In this document: positions 1-5,575 of the stretch, in pieces
Position numbering within the stretch: the first letter of the stretch is position 1
Layout of the letters: each line of letters begins with the position of its first letter
DNA from: JABCPO02 sp963513115
GTDB taxonomy: Bacteria; Bacillota; Clostridia; TANB77; CAG-508
Assembly: GCA_963513115.1 (NCBI GenBank)
Contig: CAUPPN010000031.1
Coordinates: forward strand, 1 to 9,509
Direction of reading: 5' to 3'
DNA: 9,509 nucleotides
Position numbers and translations under genes: made by a program
The notes under the pieces: generated by a model
What the model was told of the DNA's origin: nothing
Database searches by the model: none
Seen by the model: only the letters and a program-made list of their open reading frames with translations

Positions 1-525
1 CCTAAGGATAAAGCTAAAAATCTATATAATGATTTAATAGAATATGTTGAAAATTTTGAAAATATTAAAAATGAATCACACAATTCGATAATGCTTACAG
101 GAAAAACAGGAGTTGGAAAAACCCATTTGTCTGAATCTGTAGGAAACGCTTTAATAAAAAATGGTTATACAGTACTTTATCAAACAGCCAATAATATTTT
201 TAGTAAATTAGTAGAATATAAATTTGGCGATATAAAAAGATATAATGACTATATTGATAATATTATAAATGTTGATTTACTAATTATAGATGACTTGGGA
301 ACAGAATCAGTAAATGGACCAAGAATAGAAGAAATGTTTACAATAATAAATGAAAGAATGATAAGGAATAATCCAATAATAATATCAACTAATCTATCAA
401 TACAAGATATAATTAATACATATGGTGATAGAATACTTTCAAGAATAGCAGGAAATTCTAGAATGTATAAAATTGATGGAGAAGATATAAGAGTAAAAAA
501 TGCAAAACAGAGAAAAATACAATAA
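1..525 (+). CDS. dnaC: DnaC/DnaI-type replicative helicase loader (AAA+ ATPase), 5' end missing
   Basis: The reading frame is open from base 1, so only the C-terminal 174 residues are present. The visible AAA+ core has Walker A GKTGVGKT (visible residues 34-41), Walker B LLIIDDLG (93-100), a sensor-1 type ISTN (128-131) and an RILSRI segment (144-149) whose second arginine sits where the family's arginine finger lies. The closing GEDIRVKN is also typical of clostridial DnaC-like proteins. Family members bind ATP and single-stranded DNA and load the replicative helicase onto DNA. IstB transposition helpers share the same core, but no transposase or inverted repeat is near and the neighbours are housekeeping genes, so the helicase loader is the better call. 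The ATG at base 91 lies at the Walker A strand and is not a credible start. The 3' end overlaps tadA by 26 bases. Confidence 0.85.
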   Translation, partial: PKDKAKNLYNDLIEYVENFENIKNESHNSIMLTGKTGVGKTHLSESVGNALIKNGYTVLYQTANNIFSKLVEYKFGDIKRYNDYIDNIINVDLLIIDDLGTESVNGPRIEEMFTIINERMIRNNPIIISTNLSIQDIINTYGDRILSRIAGNSRMYKIDGEDIRVKNAKQRKIQ

Positions 526-979
526 GCAAAAATACTACATGGAACAAGCAATTTTGGAGGCAAAAAAAGCATATAAAAAAGATGAAGTTCCAGTTGGTGC
601 AATAATAGTCAAAGATGGAAAGATCCTTGCTTGTAAACATAATACTGTTGAGGAAAATCAAAATGCTATGCATCATGCAGAAATATTAGCTATAAATGAA
701 GCTTCGAAAAAAATAAAAAGTTGGAGATTAAATGATGCAACAATGTATGTTACACTTATGCCTTGCAAAATGTGTATTGGTGCAATAGAAAATAGTAGGA
801 TTTCGGAAGTTATATATTTATGTGAGAAGCCAGATAATTTAAATTATTCAAATAAGTATATTAATAAAAAGGATATATTTAAAAAATATATTAATAACAA
901 TCAAGAAAATGAAATATATAGTGAATATATAGAAATGTTAAAAGAATTTTTTAAGGAAATAAGAAATGGAAAAAAATAG
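500..979 (+). CDS. tadA: tRNA-specific adenosine deaminase TadA
   Basis: TadA deaminates adenosine 34 to inosine in the tRNA-Arg(ACG) anticodon, widening wobble decoding; it is a cytoplasmic zinc enzyme. The 159-residue product has the usual length. It shows the VPVGAIIV strand near residue 30, the catalytic HAE motif at 59-61 (zinc ligand and proton-shuttling Glu) and the zinc ligands in PCKMC at 88-92, followed by the IGAI and SRI segments seen in TadA. The residue before PC is Met87, where TadA usually has Glu (EPCxMC). The ATG at 500 gives a normal N-terminus and has GGAGA about 17 bases upstream; the in-frame ATG at 539 has no ribosome site but would still retain the fold. It overlaps the helicase loader by 26 bases and the next gene by 14, suggesting translational coupling. 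Its place just before the SRP RNA and dnaX matches yaaJ in B. subtilis. Confidence 0.93.
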   Translation: MQNREKYNKQKYYMEQAILEAKKAYKKDEVPVGAIIVKDGKILACKHNTVEENQNAMHHAEILAINEASKKIKSWRLNDATMYVTLMPCKMCIGAIENSRISEVIYLCEKPDNLNYSNKYINKKDIFKKYINNNQENEIYSEYIEMLKEFFKEIRNGKK

Positions 980-1691
980 TAATAGATTAAATATAATATC
1001 AATAGTAATTGTAAGTATAATAATAATAACTGCAATTGTAATTGTCATGATTCAAAAGAATAAATATAATTCGATAGACAAAATATCAAATTATGTAAAT
1101 TTAGATAGTAGTGCTATTATGTATACTGCAAAAGGTGAAAGACGAGCAGAATCTGAGAAGGATTTTATTAAAATATCACAAATAAGTGATGTGCTAATAA
1201 ATGTAGAAGATATGAAAGATGAAAAATCAAAAGAAAAGAATATTAAAAAGGTTAAAATTAATAATATACAAGTAACTAAACAACCTAAAAAAGGTGAAAT
1301 ATCTGTTATATCACCATCAGATAATATAAATAAGCTTTATACTATTGCAGGTGAAAATCAAATAGGCAAAGAACTTACATATATTCCTGATAATTCAGGT
1401 AATGCTAAAATATTATTTAGAATAGTAAATAGAGATATTGAAGAAAAAGAAGTACAAAAAGATGCTGTGATAGAAAACAATATTAATTTATTAAAAGATA
1501 ATAATGTAAATATAGAAGATATAAGTTTTATATTAGAATATGATTTTAGTATTGTATTAAATAATAATAAAACTTATAAGAAACATGTGATATTAAGCAT
1601 ACCAAACAAAGACAATATGAATATAGATAATAATAAAGAAAAATTATATAATTCTGAAGATAAAAAAATAATAGAAAATAAAATAAAATGA
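966..1691 (+). CDS. Membrane-anchored protein of unknown function
   Basis: I do not recognise this 241-residue product. It has a short basic N-terminus (residues 1-8) and one strongly hydrophobic, Ile/Val-rich segment at about 9-29, which reads as an uncleaved signal anchor. The remaining roughly 210 residues are charged, Asn/Lys/Ile-rich and contain no cysteine, and would lie outside the membrane if the usual orientation rule holds. Residues from about 115 to 205 alternate hydrophobic and polar positions in a way that suggests beta strands; the end is low-complexity Asn/Lys/Glu. An AAGGAA ribosome site at 953-958 supports the ATG at 966. The start overlaps the end of tadA by 14 bases, so it is probably co-transcribed and coupled. 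It ends 80 bases before the SRP RNA and is the last gene of this first group. The coding call is strong; the function is open. Confidence 0.75.
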   Translation: MEKNSNRLNIISIVIVSIIIITAIVIVMIQKNKYNSIDKISNYVNLDSSAIMYTAKGERRAESEKDFIKISQISDVLINVEDMKDEKSKEKNIKKVKINNIQVTKQPKKGEISVISPSDNINKLYTIAGENQIGKELTYIPDNSGNAKILFRIVNRDIEEKEVQKDAVIENNINLLKDNNVNIEDISFILEYDFSIVLNNNKTYKKHVILSIPNKDNMNIDNNKEKLYNSEDKKIIENKIK

Positions 1692-1736
1692 AATAACAGA
1701 TAAAGTTATAGAAAATAGATATTATGCTTGAAAAAT

Positions 1737-1768
1737 TTGAGAAAATAATATATAAATATATATATAAT
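1737..1768 (+). promoter_or_regulatory. Candidate sigma-A promoter for the SRP RNA
   Basis: TTGAGA at 1737-1742 is followed by an alternating T/A run containing TATATA (1761-1766, 18-base spacer) and TATAAT (1763-1768). Transcription from here would begin close to 1771, the 5' edge of the folded SRP RNA. A second pairing, TTGAAA (1728-1733) with TATAAA (1751-1756) and a 17-base spacer, would start about 8 bases earlier. The repetitive TA sequence makes the exact -10 element uncertain. Confidence 0.45.
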
Positions 1769-1770
1769 AT

Positions 1771-1885
1771 ACTTCCTTTTCAATGAGGGCATATTCAATA
1801 AAGAGCTATGAATCTCGTCAGGTTCGGAAGAAAGCAGCGATAAATAGTGCCTTTATGTGAATTGTGCTCTCCTTGAAGAGGAAGT
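1771..1885 (+). ncRNA. ffs: Small signal recognition particle RNA (4.5S-like)
   Basis: This RNA is the scaffold that binds Ffh (SRP54) for co-translational targeting of membrane proteins. The diagnostic apical domain lies at about 1815-1840: a GTCAGG side, a GGAA tetraloop and AAGCAGC on the return strand. Two tetraloop-closing pairs differ from the common CC/GG form but still pair (U-A and C-G). The long rod folds clearly: 1771-1783 pairs with 1873-1885 (13 pairs, one G-U), 1785-1791 with 1865-1871, 1794-1803 with 1851-1861 (small bulge), and 1805-1809 with 1844-1848. The length of about 115 bases fits the short form without an Alu domain. A T run at 1885-1889 directly after the last stem could end transcription. 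Its position between tadA and dnaX matches scr of B. subtilis, though that RNA is the longer form. Confidence 0.93.
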
Positions 1886-1894
1886 TTTTACATG

Positions 1895-1900
1895 AGGTGG
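1895..1900 (+). promoter_or_regulatory. Ribosome binding site that sets the dnaX start
   Basis: AGGTGG lies 6 bases before the ATG at 1907. An in-frame ATG at 1892 overlaps this site and has no ribosome site of its own, so it is unlikely to be used. The 1907 start also gives the conserved DnaX N-terminus MYQSLYRRYRP. Confidence 0.8.
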
Positions 1901-1906
1901 AATAAT

Positions 1907-2989
1907 ATGTATCAATCATTATACAGGAGATATAGGCCAAGAACATTTGAAGATGTAGTAGGACAAGATGGTATAGTAGAAGTTTTAAAAAATCAAATAA
2001 AAAATAATAATGTTGGACATGCATATCTTTTTACAGGCATTAGAGGAACAGGTAAAACAAGTATTGCAAAAATACTTGCGCAAGCTATTAACTGTGAAAA
2101 TAGAGATGGAGCAAGTCCGTGTAATAAGTGTAAATCATGTTTAAGCATACTTTCTGGAAATAATCCAGATGTTACTGAAATTGATGCTGCTTCAAATAAT
2201 GGTGTAGATGATATTAGACTAATTAAAGATGAAATAAGCTTTCTGCCTACAACATCAAAATATAGGATATATATAATAGACGAGGTTCATATGTTAAGCA
2301 CTGGAGCATCAAATGCATTACTTAAAACATTAGAGGAACCACCAGCACATGTTAAATTTATACTAGCAACAACAGAACCACAAAAATTGCCTGCAACTGT
2401 ACTTTCAAGATGTCAAAGATTTGAATTTACCAGAATAGATAAAGAGATAATATATAATAGATTAAAAAAGATATCTTCTGAAAATAATATAGATATAACA
2501 GATGACGCATTAAAGTTAGTATCAATTCTAGCCAAAGGCTCAATGAGAGATGGTATATCAATACTAGAGAGCATAAGCAATTCAAGCGAAAAAATAGATG
2601 CAAATAAAGTAAGGAATATAGTGGGACTCCCTAATACAAAAGAAATGACAAAGATTTTTGAAAATATGATTAAAGGAAACACAAAAGAAACTTTGTATTT
2701 AGTTAATAATGTATTTAAAGATGGGAAAGAGCCACAAAATTTTATGACTGAATTGTTAAGAGTTATAAATGCATGTTATTTAAATGATGAAAATATATTA
2801 ATTGAATTTTCATTAGAAGACAAAGAAAAGTTATCAAAATATACTAAATTAGATAAAATAGAATTATATAAAATTATAAAAAATATGATTGAAATTATAC
2901 AAGAAATGAAATATATAGAAGATCAAAAGATACTTATTATTTCTAGTATGATAAATATATGTGAAAGAATAAAGTTAATAAATATTTGA
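1907..2989 (+). CDS. dnaX: DNA polymerase III gamma/tau subunit, N-terminal part (clamp-loader domains I-III)
   Basis: DnaX is the ATPase of the clamp loader, which places the sliding clamp on primed DNA. Domain I shows the RRYRPRTFEDVVGQ start, Walker A GIRGTGKT (residues 44-51), four zinc cysteines (63, 72, 75, 78), Walker B IIDEVH (123-128), the sensor-1 region ATTEP (154-158) and the SRC arginine-finger motif (167-169). Domain II carries GSMRDGIS, and the rest to about residue 355 fits the helical collar, domain III. The frame ends at residue 360 with TGA followed directly by an in-frame TAA. The missing linker and C-terminal domain continue in the -1 frame (next entry). The product as written equals a gamma-like subunit, able in principle to form a clamp loader but without the tau tail. 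It follows the SRP RNA and leads the dnaX-ybaB-recR group. Confidence 0.93.
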   Translation: MYQSLYRRYRPRTFEDVVGQDGIVEVLKNQIKNNNVGHAYLFTGIRGTGKTSIAKILAQAINCENRDGASPCNKCKSCLSILSGNNPDVTEIDAASNNGVDDIRLIKDEISFLPTTSKYRIYIIDEVHMLSTGASNALLKTLEEPPAHVKFILATTEPQKLPATVLSRCQRFEFTRIDKEIIYNRLKKISSENNIDITDDALKLVSILAKGSMRDGISILESISNSSEKIDANKVRNIVGLPNTKEMTKIFENMIKGNTKETLYLVNNVFKDGKEPQNFMTELLRVINACYLNDENILIEFSLEDKEKLSKYTKLDKIELYKIIKNMIEIIQEMKYIEDQKILIISSMINICERIKLINI

Positions 2990-3567
2990 TAAAATCACTT
3001 AAAGAAACAGGATTAAACATAGAAATTAATGAAGAACTAAAAAGACAATATAATGATACACCTGAAAAAGAAATACAAGCCAAAGAAGAAAAAAATGAAA
3101 ACAGTAAAAAACATGAAATAATAAGTGAAACACTTAACAAATTAGATAATAAAAAAGAAGATAAAATTAATATTTCAGAAAAAAATGTAAATAAATTTAA
3201 CAATAATAAACAAGAAGAAAAAGAAGAAGAGAAAAAAGAAAAAGAACAAGAGAAAAATCAACTACAAGCGAAAGAAAAAGAAGAAAAAAATCAAGAAGAA
3301 AATAAAATCCGAAAAATAAAAAAAGTTGACACATTGGAATTTAGAAAGCAATTGCTTAATATGGGAAACACACCAATTTTTGTAGCATTAAATAGTGCAG
3401 AAATTATTATAGATGGTGATAAATTAGTAGTAGATTTAAGCAATGAAAGTAATAGAAATAATTTGAAAATATTAAATAATAATAAAGCATTGGAAGATAT
3501 ATCAAAAGTAGGAAAAATATTGTATGGTAAAGAGTACAAGGTTGAATATACTTTTGAAAAGTTATAA
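2986..3567 (+). CDS. dnaX: DnaX C-terminal part (tau-like linker and tail), in the -1 frame
   Basis: This frame is open from 2965 and overlaps the end of the N-terminal dnaX frame by 25 bases; joined by a -1 step the protein would be about 550 residues, a normal length for clostridial DnaX. The only nominal start inside the overlap is TTG at 2986, which has no ribosome site, so independent translation is unlikely. After a short helical piece comes a Lys/Glu/Asn-rich low-complexity linker (about residues 20-110 here). A compact end domain follows, beginning near DTLEFRKQLL, with a PIFVALNSAE segment and a DGDKLVVDL strand; this pattern resembles the C-terminal domain of Firmicute DnaX. Tau tails contact the polymerase and helicase in studied species. 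Whether ribosomes join the two frames, or one base is missing from the sequence, cannot be decided from this window. Confidence 0.8.
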   Translation: MIKSLKETGLNIEINEELKRQYNDTPEKEIQAKEEKNENSKKHEIISETLNKLDNKKEDKINISEKNVNKFNNNKQEEKEEEKKEKEQEKNQLQAKEKEEKNQEENKIRKIKKVDTLEFRKQLLNMGNTPIFVALNSAEIIIDGDKLVVDLSNESNRNNLKILNNNKALEDISKVGKILYGKEYKVEYTFEKL

Positions 3568-3613
3568 TATATAATGAAATAGTAATAAGAAGAATGTTTA
3601 AATAGGAGAAGAT

Positions 3614-3952
3614 ATGGGAAGAAAAGGATTTCCAGGTGGAATGGGAATGGGAATGAATATAGGAAAACTTATGAAAGAAGCACAAAAAATTCAAACTGAT
3701 ATGAAAAAATCACAAGAAGAAATTGCAAATAAAAGTTTTGAAGCAACTGCAGGAGGAAGTGCAGTAAAAGTTAAAATGAGTGGTAAAAGGGTATTAGAAA
3801 ATATAGAAATATCTGAAGAATTAATAGAATCAAAAGATAAAGAAATGATAGAAGATTTAATTACACTTTGCATAAATGATGCGTTAAATCAAATAGCAAA
3901 AGAAGAATCAGAAATGACTTCTGGATTAAATATACCAGGATTGGGATTATAA
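3614..3952 (+). CDS. ybaB: YbaB/EbfC family nucleoid-associated DNA-binding protein
   Basis: Members of this family are small dimeric DNA-binding proteins linked to the nucleoid and, through gene order, to RecR-dependent repair. The 112-residue product begins with a Gly/Met-rich stretch (MGRKGFPGGMGMGM), followed by the hallmark helix around residues 15-38 (NIGKLMKEAQKIQTDMKK). The beta region FEATAGGSAVKVKMSG and the helical C-terminal half with a short Gly-rich end (IPGLGL) follow. AGGAGA at 3604-3609 supports the ATG at 3614. The stop codon shares one base with the recR start (TAATG), the classic coupling of this pair. In B. subtilis the equivalent gene, yaaK, also lies between dnaX and recR. 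Confidence 0.93.
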   Translation: MGRKGFPGGMGMGMNIGKLMKEAQKIQTDMKKSQEEIANKSFEATAGGSAVKVKMSGKRVLENIEISEELIESKDKEMIEDLITLCINDALNQIAKEESEMTSGLNIPGLGL

Positions 3953-4547
3953 TGGAATATTCAACATCAATACAAGATTTGATAGATAATCTAGCTAAAT
4001 TACCAGGTATTGGAGGAAAGACTGCAGAAAGATTAGCATTTCATATTATAAAAGAAAATAATAAAGAGGTGCAACAACTTCTGCTATAGTTAGTGCAAAG
4101 AAAAATTTAAAAAAATGCACAAAATGTTTTAATATTTCTGATGATGAAATATGTCCAATATGTAGTAATAAAGAAAGAAATCACAAATTAATATGTGTTG
4201 TAGAAGATGTAAAAGATATCATTTCTATGGAAAAAACAGGTGAGTATAAGGGAGTATATCATGTTTTAGAAGGTGTACTTTCACCAATGAATGGCGTTTC
4301 ACCAGAAGATTTAAGAATCAAAGAGTTAATAATAAGAGTTACAGAAGAGAAAGTAGAAGAAGTAATAATTGCTACAAATCCAAAAGTAGAAGGAGAAACT
4401 ACAGCAAGTTACATTGCTAAAATATTAAAACCATACAAAGTAAAAGTTACAAGAATAGCACATGGAATTCCAATAGGTGGAGATTTAGAATTTGTAGATG
4501 AGGTTACTTTAGCTAAAGCTATAGAAGGAAGAAGAGAAATGGAGTAA
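3952..4547 (+). pseudogene. recR: Recombination mediator RecR, reading frame broken by a single-base shift
   Basis: RecR works with RecO/RecF to load RecA on gapped DNA. The first frame starts at the ATG overlapping the ybaB stop and encodes the helix-hairpin-helix region (LPGIGGKTAERLAFH) before a TAG at 4087-4089. The rest continues in the -1 frame, open from 4065. It contains SAIVSAKKNL, the four-cysteine zinc finger (codons at 4116, 4125, 4152, 4161), ICVVEDVKD of the Toprim domain, MEKTGEYKGVYHVL (from 4227), IATNPKVEGE, TRIAHGIP and the terminal EGRREME. Joined, the protein is about 198 residues, the normal RecR length, so one base appears to be missing between 4065 and 4089. The ATG at 4227 would give a 106-residue fragment without the helix-hairpin-helix, zinc finger or Toprim glutamate, so it is not a plausible independent gene. 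Everything outside the break looks intact, which points to a sequence error or a very recent mutation. Confidence 0.9.
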
Positions 4548-4553
4548 AAGTTA

Positions 4554-5510
4554 ATGAAAGAACAATTATTGACTATACATTTAAACGATAATAAAACTAT
4601 TGGTGTTTTTGTACCTGATGATAGGAGTGTATCATCTTTAATTATTGAAATGATAGATAGAAAAGATGAAATAAATAATATTTCATTGGATTTGTTAAAA
4701 GGATTAAATATTAAAAATAATATAGAAATAGAAGAAGATAAAAAAGAAAAAAAGAAATTAGCTGCTAGTATACCAAACGAAAGTGAAGCAAAATATGTTT
4801 CAAAAGAACAAGAAAATAATAATAGTGTTTTAGATAGTATAAAACAATTCAGAAAAGAATTATCTAATATAAATAAACAAAGTGAATTAGAAGAAATCAG
4901 TGAAAACAAAGAAAATAAAGAAGAACATGCAGAAAATGACAACAGCTTGGAAAAACCAGGAAATATAAATGAACATAATATAATATATTTAAAACTTTTT
5001 AATAAACCATTTTCAAATGAAGAACAAGATTTAATACTTAAAACTTTGGATGCAAAAATTAATGCAAAGATATTATTTGAAAAAACAAAAGAAAAACTTG
5101 GATTAGATAAAATAGAGAAAATATATGAAAAAGCTATTGATGTTTCAAAAACAAAATTTATAAAAGGGTCATTAAGATCAGGTATCAGAGAAGAGTTTAA
5201 AGGAAGCGTAGTACTTTTAGGAGACTTAAATAGTGGAGCTGAAATAATAGCTGAAGATAATGTAGTTATATTAGGAGAATTAAGAGGGCTTGCGCATGCA
5301 GGAGCTAATGGAAATATTAAAGCTTTTGTTGCAGCAAATAGTACACAGAAAACACAAATAAGAATTGGAAAAGAGGTTCAAGAAGTAGAAAAATATGATA
5401 AATTTCCAATATTCTTTATAGAAGATGATAAAATTACGGTTGATTATAAATCTAATAATACAATAGAATTACAAATTGAAGATAAGAAAAAAAGTAAATG
5501 GAGATTTTAA
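4554..5510 (+). CDS. minC: Septum site-determining protein MinC with an enlarged N-terminal region
   Basis: MinC blocks FtsZ ring assembly away from mid-cell, normally when recruited to the membrane by MinD. The C-terminal beta-helix domain is clear: GSLRSG (205-210), GSVVLLGDLNSGAEI, DNVVILGELRGLAHAGANG (to residue 253) and a following IRIGKEV segment. The first 38 or so residues (TIHLNDNKTIGVFVPDD, then a helix) resemble the first half of the MinC N-domain. Residues from about 142 (IIYLKLFNKPFSNEEQ) resemble its second half. Between them lie about 100 Lys/Glu/Asn-rich low-complexity residues, which explains a length of 318 against the usual 210-230. The gene starts 6 bases after the recR stop with GGAG at 4541-4544, so it is probably the last member of the dnaX operon. 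No minD or minE is adjacent, which is less usual. The terminator at 5511 follows directly. Confidence 0.88.
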   Translation: MKEQLLTIHLNDNKTIGVFVPDDRSVSSLIIEMIDRKDEINNISLDLLKGLNIKNNIEIEEDKKEKKKLAASIPNESEAKYVSKEQENNNSVLDSIKQFRKELSNINKQSELEEISENKENKEEHAENDNSLEKPGNINEHNIIYLKLFNKPFSNEEQDLILKTLDAKINAKILFEKTKEKLGLDKIEKIYEKAIDVSKTKFIKGSLRSGIREEFKGSVVLLGDLNSGAEIIAEDNVVILGELRGLAHAGANGNIKAFVAANSTQKTQIRIGKEVQEVEKYDKFPIFFIEDDKITVDYKSNNTIELQIEDKKKSKWRF

Positions 5511-5534
5511 AAAAAGTAGCAAGAGCTACTTTTT
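5511..5534. terminator. Bidirectional intrinsic terminator between minC and the glycosyltransferase gene
   Basis: AAAAAGTAGC (5511-5520) and GCTACTTTTT (5525-5534) form a perfect 10-base-pair stem with an AAGA loop. It begins at the base after the minC stop. The right side runs into TTTTTATTTTATT, ending minC transcription. Read from the other strand, the left side also gives a T-rich tail, so it should serve the convergent gene as well. Confidence 0.9.
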
Positions 5535-5575
5535 ATTTTATTGTGTATATTATTATGTATCTTAATATAGTTAAA

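Noticed and set aside
1..525. IstB transposition helper, implying an insertion sequence at the window start
   Set aside because: The ATPase core is shared, but there is no transposase, inverted repeat or target duplication in view, and the C-terminal GEDIRVKN and neighbours fit a helicase loader.
249..602. A 117-codon minus-strand open frame over dnaC/tadA, and similar minus-strand frames at 2413-2682, 2943-3203, 3291-3694 and 7195-7663
   Set aside because: They lie opposite well-supported genes, give Phe/Leu/Ser-rich products typical of reading A/G-rich coding sequence backwards, and lack ribosome sites.
1892..1906. ATG at 1892 as the dnaX start
   Set aside because: It overlaps the AGGTGG site that serves the ATG at 1907 and adds five residues not expected before MYQSLYRRYRP.
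3563..3575. Two overlapping TATAAT boxes after dnaX as a ybaB promoter
   Set aside because: No -35 hexamer lies at a normal distance (the nearest, TTGAAT at 3542, gives 15 or 22 bases), and such boxes arise by chance in this composition.
4227..4547. An independent short gene starting at the internal ATG of recR
   Set aside because: It has no upstream ribosome site, and in-frame RecR sequence continues for about 54 codons before it.
4409..4942. A 177-codon minus-strand open frame across the recR-minC junction
   Set aside because: It is antisense to both genes, Ser/Leu/Phe-rich, and has no recognisable motif; it is a composition shadow.
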